A stretch of 53,802 nucleotides of DNA from Rhodococcus sp. (in: high G+C Gram-positive bacteria) (GCA_012514505.1 JAAZAD010000416.1:1-53802); one strand, 5' to 3'; counted from the stretch's first letter, positions 30,187 to 39,261 are shown. Translations and numbers: made by a program. The notes: generated by a model not told the origin, from the letters alone.

Positions 30187-32319
30187 ATGAGTTCCCTTCT
30201 CCAACGGCTAGGTTTCGGTGCGGCTACCCACCCCTGGCGAACGATCGGGGTCTGGATGGCGTTACTCGTCGTCGTCCTCGGCGCCGCACTCACGCTCGGA
30301 GGCGAGACCCATGACGACTACAACGTTCCCGGGCTTCCCGCGCAGGAGGGCATCAACATGCTCTCCGAACACTTCCCGGAACTGTCCGGTGCCGACGCTC
30401 GCGTCGTGGTGCGTTCCGACACCGGCACCGTCACACCGGACGCTCTCGCCGAGCTGACCACGAGACTCACAGAGTTGCCGGGCGTCGGCTTCGTATCGCC
30501 TCCCCGCATGTCCCCCGACGGCGACACCGCGCTGATCAACGTGGGATACGACGTTCCCGTCACCGATTTCAAGGGAAGCGAGGGTGTAGACGCACTGAAG
30601 GAAGCGACCGCTCCCACCGCCGAAAGCGGGCTCGACGTGGCGCTGGGCGGTCAGGTCCCGGAGAACATGTCGAAACCGTCCGGCACAGCCGAAGCCGTGG
30701 GAATCGTTCTCGCGCTTGTCATCTTGGTATTTGCATTCGGATCGGTGGTGGCGGCCGGACTGCCGATCGCGGTTGCACTCGTCGGGGTGGGCATCGGCTC
30801 CGGTGCGATCTTGATCATGTCCGCATTCACCACCATCAGCACCATCGCACCGACCATCGCGACGATGGTCGGAATCGGCGTGGGAATCGACTATGCACTG
30901 TTGCTCGTGACCCGCTACGTCGAAGGCCTGCGCGCTGGGAAGTCCGTACCCGAAGCCGTGGCAAGCGCAAATGCGACAGCAGGCGTCAGCGTGATCTTCG
31001 CCGGCACCACCGTTCTCGTGTCCCTGCTCGGACTGCGGTTGGCCGGCCTACCGATGTACGAGTCGTTCGGGTACGCAACCTTCGCGATGGTCGGCATCGT
31101 GATGCTCACGTCGGTCACACTGGTTCCCGCGCTGTGCGGGTTGGCGGGCCGCCGAGTGCTCGGACGTCGTCGGCGCCCCGAGAAGACCGGCCCCAGCGCC
31201 ACCCACCGGTGGGCCGTACGCGTCTCGCGTCGTCCGTGGTTGTGGGCGGCCACCGCGCTCGGCGTACTTCTCGTCTTCGCTGCGCCGGTACTGGATCTGC
31301 GCACCTGGCCACAGGACGCCGGGAGCTATCCCACCTCCAACACCGCCAGGCAGGCATTCGACACCATCGCAGACGAATTCGGGCCCGGCGCCAACGCGCC
31401 CTTGACAGTGGCCGTCGACCTGGAAGCACACCCTGCGACCGAACTGCCGGCGCTCGCGGGCATGCTCGCAGCCGATCCGGGCGTGGCGGCGGTTGCACCC
31501 GCACTGACGAATCCCGAGGGCACCGCGGCGATCCTCCAGGTGCAACCCACCACCGCCCCGAGCGATCCGCGCACCGAAGAACTTCTGGTCCGGCTGCGCG
31601 GCGAGGTGGGTGATGGAGTGCACGTCACCGGACTCACCGCGATGTTCTCCGACATCTCCGGGCGACTGGCAGACCGGTTGTGGCTGGTGATCGCATTCGT
31701 CGTCACCTTGTCCGTGGTCCTACTGACGTTCGTGTTCCGCGCACCGGTGGTGGCGCTCAAAGCGGCCGCCATGAATCTGATCTCCGTGACGGCCGCTTAC
31801 GGCGTGATGGTGGCAATCTTCCAATGGGGTTGGGGTGCTGAACTTCTCGGACTACCGCACGCCACACCCGTGTCCAGCTGGGTTCCGATCCTCATGTTCA
31901 CCATGCTGTTCGGCCTGTCCATGGACTACGAGGTGTTCCTGCTGTCGCGGGTCCGTGAACGCTGGCTCGTCACTCGCGACCCGCACAGCAGTGTGGTCGA
32001 AGGTCTGTCGTCGACCGGGCGGGTCATCACGAGCGCAGCGGCCATCATGGTGGCAGTCTTCGCCGGGTTCGCACTGGACCCCGACGTCACCGTGAAGATG
32101 ATGGGCGTCGGACTGGCCGTCGCCGTCCTCATCGACGCCACGATCGTGCGGATGGTGCTGGTTCCATCCACCATGTACCTCTTGGGCAACGCGAACTGGT
32201 GGGTCCCGAAGCGGTTCGAGGAACGCACAAGCCACCCCGACCAGAACGCCGAAGAGACGGCCGAACGGGACATCGACCGTTCCTCGATGCCGGCAGAGAG
32301 GGTCGACGCCGCGAGGTGA
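30187..32319 (+). CDS. MMPL/RND-family membrane transporter
   Basis: From the ATG at 30187 (AAAGG seven nt upstream) the protein has 710 residues with the RND duplication: helix, large external loop, helix cluster, repeated twice. The proton-relay Asp-Tyr pairs are visible in GIGVGIDYALLLVTRY and FGLSMDYEVFLLSR. The Arg/basic linker after the first half (RRVLGRRRRPEK) and the lack of a long C-terminal tail place it with small actinobacterial MMPL proteins, which export lipids or drugs. A GTG at 30151 would add 12 residues. It stands 87 bp after the SARP regulator gene and ends directly against a convergent aldo-keto reductase stop. Confidence 0.92.
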   Translation: MSSLLQRLGFGAATHPWRTIGVWMALLVVVLGAALTLGGETHDDYNVPGLPAQEGINMLSEHFPELSGADARVVVRSDTGTVTPDALAELTTRLTELPGVGFVSPPRMSPDGDTALINVGYDVPVTDFKGSEGVDALKEATAPTAESGLDVALGGQVPENMSKPSGTAEAVGIVLALVILVFAFGSVVAAGLPIAVALVGVGIGSGAILIMSAFTTISTIAPTIATMVGIGVGIDYALLLVTRYVEGLRAGKSVPEAVASANATAGVSVIFAGTTVLVSLLGLRLAGLPMYESFGYATFAMVGIVMLTSVTLVPALCGLAGRRVLGRRRRPEKTGPSATHRWAVRVSRRPWLWAATALGVLLVFAAPVLDLRTWPQDAGSYPTSNTARQAFDTIADEFGPGANAPLTVAVDLEAHPATELPALAGMLAADPGVAAVAPALTNPEGTAAILQVQPTTAPSDPRTEELLVRLRGEVGDGVHVTGLTAMFSDISGRLADRLWLVIAFVVTLSVVLLTFVFRAPVVALKAAAMNLISVTAAYGVMVAIFQWGWGAELLGLPHATPVSSWVPILMFTMLFGLSMDYEVFLLSRVRERWLVTRDPHSSVVEGLSSTGRVITSAAAIMVAVFAGFALDPDVTVKMMGVGLAVAVLIDATIVRMVLVPSTMYLLGNANWWVPKRFEERTSHPDQNAEETAERDIDRSSMPAERVDAAR

Positions 32320-33171
32320 TCAGCCGAACGTATCGGGGTCCCCGCCGACTCGACCTGCGAGGTCGCTGTCGTCGAGGGCCCCGATCGCGTTGATCTGGTC
32401 TGGGCTCAACTCGAAGTCGAAAACATCGAAGTTGGAGGCAATCCGTTCCGGGGTCACCGATTTGGGGATCACGATGTTCCCGATCTGCAGGTGCCATCGA
32501 ATGACCACCTGTGCCGGGGTCTTTCCGTGGACATCGGCGATGTCACCGATCACCTGATTGCCGAGGACCGACCCCTGCCCGAGTGGTGCCCATGCCTCGG
32601 TCGCGATGCCTTGCCCCACGTGGAAGGCGCGCAGGTCCGACTGACTGAAACCCGGATGCAGCTCCACCTGATTGACCACGGGAACCTCGCCGGTCTCCGC
32701 GATCAGCGTCTCGAGGTGTGCCTGCGTGAAATTGGAGACACCGATCGACTTGGCGTGCCCATCCTTCTTGATCTTCTGGAACGTCTTGAAGGTGTCGACA
32801 TAGAGGCCTTTGCGCGCCACCGGCCAATGAATCAGATAAAGATCGACGTAATCGAGACCCAAGCGAACGAGGCTGGCGTCGAACGCCCTGCGCGTGGAGT
32901 CGGAGCCCTGATCGTCGTTCCAGAGTTTGGTGGTGACGAACAGTTCGTCGCGCGGGATACCGGAATCGGCTATCGCAGACCCCACTGCGGCTTCGTTCTC
33001 GTACACCTTGGCGGTGTCGATACTCCGGTAGCCGGCCTTCAGCGCGCGGGTCACGGCATCGTAGGTGGCGTCCTCGGGCACCTGGAAGACGCCGAAGCCG
33101 AGAGCCGGAATCACGTTCCCATCGGCAAGCGCGATGGTCGGGACGGTGCTTGTGTGGCTGTTGAACGTCAT
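32320..33171 (-). CDS. Aldo-keto reductase
   Basis: A 283-residue NADPH-dependent reductase of the AKR5-like group. The catalytic tetrad is seen in order: Asp and Tyr in SIDTAKVYENE, Lys in VTTKLWND, His in LIHWPV. The later blocks KSIGVSNFTQAHLE, NQVELHPGF and IPKSVTPERIASN are typical for 2,5-diketo-D-gluconate reductase-like enzymes. It would reduce small aldehydes or ketones. The ATG at 33171 (MTFNSHT) is preferred over a GTG at 33201, but neither has a strong ribosome binding site. Its stop abuts the MMPL stop without a gap. Confidence 0.92.
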   Translation of the reverse strand: MTFNSHTSTVPTIALADGNVIPALGFGVFQVPEDATYDAVTRALKAGYRSIDTAKVYENEAAVGSAIADSGIPRDELFVTTKLWNDDQGSDSTRRAFDASLVRLGLDYVDLYLIHWPVARKGLYVDTFKTFQKIKKDGHAKSIGVSNFTQAHLETLIAETGEVPVVNQVELHPGFSQSDLRAFHVGQGIATEAWAPLGQGSVLGNQVIGDIADVHGKTPAQVVIRWHLQIGNIVIPKSVTPERIASNFDVFDFELSPDQINAIGALDDSDLAGRVGGDPDTFG

Positions 33172-33327
33172 GATCACGCATAACGGTGTCCGTGACCTCA
33201 CTGTTCCTCGTCTCCCACACTGTGAAATCTCTGTGCCGAAGTATGAACATTTTGGTGTCGAAACCGGCTGGAGCGGGCATACCTCTCATTGGAGAACGAC
33301 ACAGACACGACCGGTTGAGGGGTGGCC

Positions 33328-33918
33328 ATGGGCCTCGGGTACGAACTCGCCTACCGATTCCGCGTCACCCCGTGGGAACAGGCAGGTCAGATCTTCGGCA
33401 CCCAGATCGAAGACCTGCTGGGTACGGAGACGACGCCGGGCCGCGCTCTGGATATCGGCTGCGGTTCGGGCGACCACGCCATCGAACTCGCCCAGCGCGG
33501 CTGGGAGGTCACGGGCATCGACATGGTGCAGCTGGCGCTCGACCGCGCCCGACGCAAAGCCCGGGACGCCGGCGTGGAGGTTCGGTTCGTGCACTCCGAC
33601 GCCACCGACCTCCACCACACCGTCGGACACGGTTTCGATCTGATCCTCGACGTGGGCTGTTTCCACGGAATGAACGATGCCGAACGCGACAAGTACGGCA
33701 AGGGCGTCACCGAGGTGGCTGCGCCCGGCGCAACCCTCCTGATGTTCGCATTCGGTCACGGCCACCGCGGGCCACTGCCGCGAGGTGTCCGCAAGAGAGA
33801 CCTCCAACGACTGTTTCCTGCATGGGAGCTGGCGGCCGATCTCGACGCCGACACCATCGGCATGCCCGGACCATTGCGCAGCGTCGACCCCCGCTGGTTC
33901 AGGTTGGTTCGACGCTGA
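33328..33918 (+). CDS. Class I SAM-dependent methyltransferase
   Basis: The 196-residue protein shows the Rossmann methyltransferase pattern: motif I ALDIGCGSGDHAIELA (about 41-56), an acidic residue closing strand 2 in VTGIDMV, and FVHSDATDL then FDLILDVGCFHGM for motifs II-III. The ATG at 33328 follows GAGGGG at 5 nt; a GTG two codons earlier overlaps the ribosome binding site. The substrate is unknown; it resembles thiopurine/tellurite-type small methyltransferases only in size. It is divergent from the aldo-keto reductase over about 155 bp, in which I see no clear operator. Confidence 0.88.
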   Translation: MGLGYELAYRFRVTPWEQAGQIFGTQIEDLLGTETTPGRALDIGCGSGDHAIELAQRGWEVTGIDMVQLALDRARRKARDAGVEVRFVHSDATDLHHTVGHGFDLILDVGCFHGMNDAERDKYGKGVTEVAAPGATLLMFAFGHGHRGPLPRGVRKRDLQRLFPAWELAADLDADTIGMPGPLRSVDPRWFRLVRR

Positions 33919-34043
33919 AGTCGGTCGAGCGAGGATTCACCTGCGGTTTCACAAAATGATCCATGCAGATGTCTTTACAACTCCTTGAGACTGCTGTTAG
34001 CTGCCCTTGGGTCGGGTCGTCGCACTGGAAAAGGGGAAATCCG

Positions 34044-34559
34044 TTGGTTGACATCGCTCGCGCAACGAAAAGGATCTTGACGGCCACTGCTATCGCGGCA
34101 GCGGGAGCACTCGCATTACCCAGCCTGGCATCGGCGGCAGACTTTCCGGTCACTTTCACCGCCACCGACAACGGTGACTGCACCGCCACCTTCGACATCA
34201 CCAACACCACCAGTTCCGACATGAACGACGTTGTCTACTGGACCGGCGACGACCGTCCCACGGAGGCCCCGCCGTTCGGGGAGGATGCCGGGTCGAATCT
34301 TGCGGTCACCTCAGTGGTCGAAGCGGGTCAACCCACCTGGAACAACAATTCCGTGTACGCAAAGGGTTACGAGCCCACCACGTCATCCGCAACCGTCGAT
34401 TTCACCGACGCATCCGTCGACGGTGCCGACGTCGAGGTCGCCTACCGCATGACCGGACTCGAACAAGACGACTACGACACCTCCCTGAAGAGTGTCACCG
34501 TCACGGGTTGCGATGCTCCCTTCGGGAGCCTCGGCGAGCTGTTCAACTTCGGCAGCTGA
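34044..34559 (+). CDS. Small exported protein of unknown function
   Basis: A TTG at 34044, seven nt after AGGGG, begins a 171-residue protein with a Sec signal (RATKRILTATAIAAAGALAL and cleavage after ASA near 32). The mature part is acidic and Thr/Ser-rich, with two cysteines (GDCTATF and TGCDAPF) that could form a disulfide, and a beta-rich pattern typical of an immunoglobulin-like or adhesin-like fold. No family is recognised. It is a monocistronic gene: a strong terminator follows at 34581. Confidence 0.75.
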   Translation: MVDIARATKRILTATAIAAAGALALPSLASAADFPVTFTATDNGDCTATFDITNTTSSDMNDVVYWTGDDRPTEAPPFGEDAGSNLAVTSVVEAGQPTWNNNSVYAKGYEPTTSSATVDFTDASVDGADVEVAYRMTGLEQDDYDTSLKSVTVTGCDAPFGSLGELFNFGS

Positions 34560-34580
34560 GGCCACTGCACCAGCACTGAT

Positions 34581-34621
34581 CTCAGCGCCCCGGCCCCATC
34601 GGCCGGGGCGCTGAGATTTTG
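34581..34621 (+). terminator. Rho-independent terminator
   Basis: A perfect 15-bp stem, CTCAGCGCCCCGGCC (34581-34595) and its complement (34601-34615), with a 5-nt loop, is followed by ATTTTTG. It ends the small exported protein gene and, reading the other way, lies just behind the alcohol dehydrogenase stop (34640), so it may serve both. Confidence 0.92.
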
Positions 34622-34639
34622 TAACGCTTCTCCGTCAGG

Positions 34640-35770
34640 TCATCTGACGCCGAGCGGTTGCCGGTGCAGAACCAGCTTGGTGGTGTGCGCCTGATACGCC
34701 TCGGGAGCGTCTTCCCAGTCGGCCAGCAAGGTGGTGACCTGCTCGGCGGGGAACTCGGTTCGCGCGACGAAGTCCAACAGGTCCGGCAGGATCGGACGCA
34801 CGTTCGAAACTCCGATCGAGAGCGTGGCGCAGTTGGCGTACATGTGCATGAGCGGCACCTTCGTGCCCGGTGGCAGGTAGTAGCCGACCGGGTTGCAGAA
34901 CCCACCCGGCCGAAGTGACCGCAACGCCGCCTCGACTCCCGCCGCACTCGACGTCCCCTCGACCACCACGTCGTACAGACGGGACGGCAGGTCTCGGCGG
35001 CGAAGCTTCCCCTTCTTGACGCGATGCACTGTGGCACCGAGCCTTTCCGCAATCTCGAGCCGCTCGGTCCGGTAGTCGACGTAATCGACGACTTCGGCGC
35101 CGTGCGCGACCGCCAGGCCTGCCGCGAAAAGCCCGATGCTCTGAGCCGCACCACCGAGGACCATCACTGATCCGCCCGGACGTTGGGCGAGTGCCGGAAC
35201 GATGCAGCGCCAAGCGTCGGCGAGATTGTCGCTGGCAGCGGCCACTCGCAGCGGGTCCACACCGTTCGGCAGTGGCACGAGCATGTGGTCGGCGAACGGA
35301 ATTCGCAGCTTGTCCGCCACCATGCCGCCCCAGGGTCCGCTGGCAGGGCCGAATCCGAACGCGGCAAGTGTGCTGGTGCGGGTGGTGGAACATTTGGCGG
35401 TGAGTCCGAGCCGGCACTCGCGGCACTCGCCGCACGACACGGACCAGGGCACGACCACGAAGTCGCCGGGCGCCAGGCCGGTCACGCCGGAGCCGACTTC
35501 GGTCACCTCGGCGATGCATTCGTGTCCGATCCCGAACGGCCCTTGGAAGGGAATCGGTCCGCAGATGCTCCCGACGACGGGGTCGATCAGCCCCGCGCGG
35601 AGACCGACCTGCATCGGACGGGAAACGTGCCGATGGATGGGCATGGTGTCGCCGTCGCAGCGGCCCGCGACGAACGGTCGCACGATCGCATCACGCGGGC
35701 CCTGCAACTCCGGGTCGGGACGTTCACGCCACTCGAGGTGGTGCGCACGGATGAACTGCAGTTCACGCAT
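34640..35770 (-). CDS. Zinc-dependent alcohol dehydrogenase
   Basis: A 376-residue medium-chain dehydrogenase. Catalytic zinc ligands are visible at Cys38 (GRCDGD) and the GHE motif (His83, Glu84). The structural zinc site has four cysteines in CGECRECRLGLTAKC (113-127). The nucleotide fold reads VMVLGGAAQSIGLFAAGLAV, slightly unusual for GxGxxG. The enzyme probably oxidises an alcohol or reduces an aldehyde with NAD(P). The ATG at 35770 (GGTGGA upstream) overlaps the end of the tautomerase gene by 8 nt, making a two-gene operon that a divergent TetR regulator appears to control. Confidence 0.92.
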   Translation of the reverse strand: MRELQFIRAHHLEWRERPDPELQGPRDAIVRPFVAGRCDGDTMPIHRHVSRPMQVGLRAGLIDPVVGSICGPIPFQGPFGIGHECIAEVTEVGSGVTGLAPGDFVVVPWSVSCGECRECRLGLTAKCSTTRTSTLAAFGFGPASGPWGGMVADKLRIPFADHMLVPLPNGVDPLRVAAASDNLADAWRCIVPALAQRPGGSVMVLGGAAQSIGLFAAGLAVAHGAEVVDYVDYRTERLEIAERLGATVHRVKKGKLRRRDLPSRLYDVVVEGTSSAAGVEAALRSLRPGGFCNPVGYYLPPGTKVPLMHMYANCATLSIGVSNVRPILPDLLDFVARTEFPAEQVTTLLADWEDAPEAYQAHTTKLVLHRQPLGVR

Positions 35771-36191
35771 CGGTTCCACCCGCCGCGAGAGCCTTCAGAT
35801 CGGCGAACCGAATCACTGCCCCTGCCGCACCCCAGGTTCCCTCTGCCTGCTCGTGGATCAGCACCCACACCCGCAAGCCGTCTTCCTTGCCGAGACCAGC
35901 GGCCGCCAGCACATCGGCAGTTGCCTGTTCGACCAGGCCGGCGCGTCGACGCTCGGACAGCGCACCTTCCGGGACGGTCACGTCGACCAGAAACCGGGGC
36001 AGGTCGTCTTCCGGGCTACCGAACGTGCCGCCCGGCACTTCTTCGATTCGAGACCAGGCGAGCGAGCGGAAGAACGCATTGTCGGGTGCGCCTTCCCACT
36101 CGAGCAAGGTCGCGGTGAGGGTCTTCTGCAACGCGCTGCGCGCCTCGGGGCTGAGAACCCCGGCCGGCACGGTGAGCTTGATCATCGGCAT
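35763..36191 (-). CDS. Tautomerase-superfamily protein
   Basis: The 142-residue protein starts MPMIKLTVPAG, giving the N-terminal proline (Pro after processed Met) that serves as catalytic base in 4-oxalocrotonate tautomerase-like enzymes. The choice of ATG at 36191 rests on AAGGAG five nt upstream and on this proline; a GTG two codons earlier would bury it. Two repeated halves (about 1-65 and 66-142) suggest a fused dimer, as in the MIF or MSAD-type group. It is co-transcribed with a zinc alcohol dehydrogenase, so a catabolic or detoxifying step is likely. The promoter region has two TetR-type operators. Confidence 0.82.
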   Translation of the reverse strand: MPMIKLTVPAGVLSPEARSALQKTLTATLLEWEGAPDNAFFRSLAWSRIEEVPGGTFGSPEDDLPRFLVDVTVPEGALSERRRAGLVEQATADVLAAAGLGKEDGLRVWVLIHEQAEGTWGAAGAVIRFADLKALAAGGTDA

Positions 36192-36222
36192 GTGCACTCC
36201 TTGCTGTGGCAGACGTGATAAC

Positions 36223-36279
36223 AGTTATGACGTTCGTTATAACTTTGTGGGAACGGTACGCTATGACGGTCGTGATAAC
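36223..36279. promoter_or_regulatory. Two TetR-type operators between the tautomerase operon and tetR
   Basis: A 22-bp palindrome with perfect arms AGTTAT/ATAACT spans 36223-36244 (18 of 22 positions symmetric). A second copy at 36260-36279 matches its 20-bp core at 17 positions (GTTATGAC... against GCTATGAC...). A half-site CGTGATAAC at 36215-36223 repeats the end of the second copy. The sites lie between divergent genes and probably bind the adjacent TetR protein. Confidence 0.7.
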
Positions 36280-36317
36280 CAGAAGGTCGCGACAAACCCA
36301 GGGAGTGTGATTCGGCA

Positions 36318-36911
36318 GTGGCGAGATCGCCGGAAGTTCGACACCGGATGGTGGCGGGAGCCGCGGACGTCCTACGCCGCCGCGGATTGCACGCAACGAG
36401 CGTGCGAGACCTCGCGAAACATTCGGGATCACCCTTGGGATCCACCTACCACTACTTCCCCGGAGGCAAGACGCAACTGGCCGCCGAGGCGGTTCGGTTC
36501 GCCGACGAACTGACCGCAGCCGCGCTCGCCGACGAACTGCAGGCCGGACCGGTCGCGGGCCTACGCGCGTTCACCGCCATGTGGCGAAGCATATTGGTGG
36601 ACAGCAACTTCCAGGCCGGATGCCCGGTTCTCGCCGTTTCGATCGAAGACCAGCCCGAGGGGAACGACGAGCCACGCACTGCCGCCGCGGCCGCATTCGA
36701 CAACTGGGCCGGACTACTGAGCGAGGCACTGCGCGCCCACGGCGCGGGCGCGGACGTCGCACAGCAATCGGCAACCCTGATCGTCGCCTCCCTCGAAGGC
36801 GCCGTCGCCATGTGCCGCGCCGACCGCAGCACCGACGCACTCGACCGGACCGCGCGAGCACTCGAATCCGTGGTCCAGGGCGTCACCGCCGAGGATCACG
36901 CCACGGGCTGA
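36318..36911 (+). CDS. TetR-family transcriptional regulator
   Basis: The 197-residue protein has an N-terminal helix-turn-helix: RHRMVAGAADVLRRRGLHATSVRDLAKHSGSPLGSTYHYF broken over about 8-47, with GGKTQLAAEAV after it, typical of the LmrA/YxaF-like TetR group. The C-terminal domain contains a TetR_C pattern with CPVLAVS and NWAGLLSEALRAHG. It faces away from the tautomerase/alcohol dehydrogenase operon with two operator-like palindromes between them, so it most likely represses that operon and itself until a small ligand binds. The start GTG at 36318 lacks a strong ribosome binding site; the mRNA leader may be short. Confidence 0.92.
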   Translation: MARSPEVRHRMVAGAADVLRRRGLHATSVRDLAKHSGSPLGSTYHYFPGGKTQLAAEAVRFADELTAAALADELQAGPVAGLRAFTAMWRSILVDSNFQAGCPVLAVSIEDQPEGNDEPRTAAAAAFDNWAGLLSEALRAHGAGADVAQQSATLIVASLEGAVAMCRADRSTDALDRTARALESVVQGVTAEDHATG

Positions 36912-36948
36912 CCTCCGACCGGGCACCCCCTTCGGAGACAATCGACCC

Positions 36949-38580
36949 ATGACAGCGACACTGCGCATCAGCGGACTCTCGGCTTCGCGTGGTGAACGCA
37001 CCCTCTTCACCGACCTGAACCTGACGGTCGCGCCGGGAGACGTGATCGGACTGGTCGGCGCCAATGGCGCCGGCAAGTCGACCCTCCTGACAGCACTTGC
37101 CGGCGTCGGCACCGCCGAGATGGACGGCACAGTGACTCTCACACCCCCCGACGCCGTGATCGGATACCTCGCGCAAGAACCCGACCGCATCGTCGGCGAG
37201 ACGGTGCAGGATTTCCTCGGGCGCCGCACTGGAGTCACCGACGCCGAGCAGTCGATGAACTCGGCGGCCGAGAATCTCGGTGAGTCGGACATCGACCTCT
37301 ACTCCCCCGCCCTCGAACGCTGGCTGGCTCTCGGCGGCGCAGATCTTCCCGAACGCGCAGAGAAGGTGGTGGCGAACCTGGGACTCGGGGCCGCCTTGGA
37401 CGCGCAGATGACCGCCCTGTCCGGCGGTCAGGCAGCACGCGCCGGCCTGGCGTCCCTCCTCTTGTCCCGGTACGACGTTCTCCTCCTGGACGAACCCACC
37501 AACGACCTCGACCTGCTCGGACTCGAACAACTGGAACGGTTCGTCAGTGAGACACGCAGCGCACTCGTCGTCGTAAGCCATGACCGAGAGTTCCTGGCAC
37601 GCACAGTGACCGGAATCGTCGAGCTCGATCTCGCCCAGCACCAGATCGCCGTATACGACGGCGGTTACGAGGCATATCTGGCGGAACGCGAGATCGCCCG
37701 GCGCCATGCGAGGGAGGCGTACGACGAGTATGCGGATACACGGTCCGAACTCGAGTCCCGAGCGCAGATGCAGCGCAACTGGATGGAGCACGGCGTCCGC
37801 AATGCCCGGCGTAAGACCAAGGACAACGACAAGATCGGCAGGGCACTGCGCACGGAATCCACCGAGAAGCAGGCGGCGAAAGCCCGTCAGACCCAGCGCC
37901 GCATCGAGCGGCTCGAGGTGGTGGAAGAACCACGCAAGGAATGGGAACTGCGCATGGAGATCACGGCCGCGCCGCGCAGCGGTTCGGTGGTCGCAACGCT
38001 GAGCGGCGCAGTTCTACAACGCCCGGATTTCACGTTCGGCCCGGTCACCACGCAGATCGACTGGGGCGACCGCATCCTTGTCACCGGCGAGAACGGCTCC
38101 GGGAAAACCACCCTGATCTCGTTACTACTGGGCAAGACTCAACCGGACGAGGGCAGCGCATCACTCGGGTCCGGGGTTGCGATCGGTGAAGTCGATCAGG
38201 CTCGTGCCCTGTTCGAAGCCGACGAGACTGTCACGGCCGCCTTCGGCGCGCACGTTCCGGACTGGCCCGACGCCGACGTGCGAACGTTGTTGGCGAAGTT
38301 CGGACTGACCGGCCACCACGTGATGCGGTCGGCCATGTCGTTGTCGCCCGGGGAACGCACTCGCGCTGCCCTGGCATTACTGCAAGCCAGGGGCGTGAAT
38401 CTGCTCGTGCTCGACGAACCCACCAATCACCTCGATCTTCCGGCCATCGAGCAACTCGAACAGGCGGTGGAGAATTTCGCCGGAACACTGCTGTTGGTCA
38501 CTCACGATCGACGCATGTTGGCGACCACTCGCAGCACTCGCCGGTGGCGTATGAACGATGGACAACTGACCGAAGAATGA
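36949..38580 (+). CDS. ABC-F family ATPase
   Basis: A 543-residue soluble protein with two nucleotide-binding domains and no membrane helices. Domain 1 has GANGAGKS, LSGGQ and LLLDEPTNDLD; domain 2 has GENGSGKT, LSPGERT and LLVLDEPTNHLD. The linker (about 245-345) is long, charged and helical, as expected for the ABC-F inter-domain arm that enters the ribosomal E site. Roles in the family include translation regulation and ribosome protection against antibiotics. The next gene codes for an EF-G-binding (FusB-like) protein, making a translation or antibiotic-response cluster plausible. Confidence 0.94.
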   Translation: MTATLRISGLSASRGERTLFTDLNLTVAPGDVIGLVGANGAGKSTLLTALAGVGTAEMDGTVTLTPPDAVIGYLAQEPDRIVGETVQDFLGRRTGVTDAEQSMNSAAENLGESDIDLYSPALERWLALGGADLPERAEKVVANLGLGAALDAQMTALSGGQAARAGLASLLLSRYDVLLLDEPTNDLDLLGLEQLERFVSETRSALVVVSHDREFLARTVTGIVELDLAQHQIAVYDGGYEAYLAEREIARRHAREAYDEYADTRSELESRAQMQRNWMEHGVRNARRKTKDNDKIGRALRTESTEKQAAKARQTQRRIERLEVVEEPRKEWELRMEITAAPRSGSVVATLSGAVLQRPDFTFGPVTTQIDWGDRILVTGENGSGKTTLISLLLGKTQPDEGSASLGSGVAIGEVDQARALFEADETVTAAFGAHVPDWPDADVRTLLAKFGLTGHHVMRSAMSLSPGERTRAALALLQARGVNLLVLDEPTNHLDLPAIEQLEQAVENFAGTLLLVTHDRRMLATTRSTRRWRMNDGQLTEE

Positions 38581-38673
38581 CCGTCCGGGGCCTGAAAATC
38601 CGTTGCCCGAGGTTTTCCCGAGCCGTAAGGTCGCCAGGCTTCTCCGACACCGAATCGAAAGGGCGACCCGACC

Positions 38674-39162
38674 ATGGACCCCATCACCGAACGCGACATC
38701 AGGTCGTCTTTCGTCAACTGCTCGAAAGGCGACGCCAAGCGCCTCCCGGTCCCCCAGGATCTCGACGATCGCCCCTGGGACGATCTCGATTTCCTCGGCT
38801 GGACCGACCCGTCGTTTCCGGGCCGCGGATACGTGGTGGTTCCGCAAGACGACCGGCTCGTCGGGGTCGCTCTACGCCACGAAGTCGGCGGGTTTCGCAA
38901 GAGTCAGATGTGCACGATCTGCCTGACCACACACCCGAGCGGTGGCGTTTCGCTCATGGTTGCCCGCAAGACCGGAGAGTCCGGTCGGCGCGGAAACACT
39001 GTCGGCACGTACATCTGCCAAGACCTGGCCTGTTCCCTCTACGCCCGACGCAAGAAGACCCCCTCGCTGGGTCGACAGTTCCGCGACGACACTCCCCTCG
39101 ACGAACGAATCGAGAGGGTGCGGTCGAACATCGACACCTTCGTATCCCGCTTGGGCACCTAG
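38674..39162 (+). CDS. FBP-domain (EF-G-binding, FusB-like) zinc protein
   Basis: The 162-residue protein has a treble-clef zinc site, Cys80-Cys83 (MCTIC) with Cys115 and Cys120 (YICQDLAC), in the arrangement of FusB/FusC proteins that bind elongation factor G and protect against fusidic acid. An N-terminal helix region (about 1-60) precedes it. Homologues are common in actinobacteria and not proven to give resistance. The gene follows an ABC-F ATPase on the same strand and is closed by a 20-bp hairpin. Confidence 0.85.
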   Translation: MDPITERDIRSSFVNCSKGDAKRLPVPQDLDDRPWDDLDFLGWTDPSFPGRGYVVVPQDDRLVGVALRHEVGGFRKSQMCTICLTTHPSGGVSLMVARKTGESGRRGNTVGTYICQDLACSLYARRKKTPSLGRQFRDDTPLDERIERVRSNIDTFVSRLGT

Positions 39163-39164
39163 TG

Positions 39165-39210
39165 CCTGTGAGTGGTTAGCGAGTCCCTGCACTCGCTAAC
39201 CACTCACAGG
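39165..39210 (+). terminator. 20-bp perfect inverted repeat, probable terminator
   Basis: Arms 39165-39184 and 39191-39210 are perfectly complementary with a 6-nt loop (CCCTGC). It begins 3 bp after the FBP gene stop. No T run follows. It isolates that gene from the XRE operon promoter starting at 39226. Confidence 0.75.
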
Positions 39211-39225
39211 GCGCGGAGCGCCCTG

Positions 39226-39261
39226 TTGACAAACTGTTGGGTTTTTACAACACTTTGTTGC
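39226..39261 (+). promoter_or_regulatory. Promoter of the XRE-ABC exporter operon, probably leaderless
   Basis: A perfect -35 TTGACA (39226-39231) is followed, 17 bp on, by a weak -10 AACACT (39249-39254). A start point 7 nt later would fall on the XRE start codon at 39262, and no ribosome binding site precedes that ATG. The spacer holds TGTTG and CAACA as an inverted repeat, a possible autoregulatory site. Confidence 0.5.
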
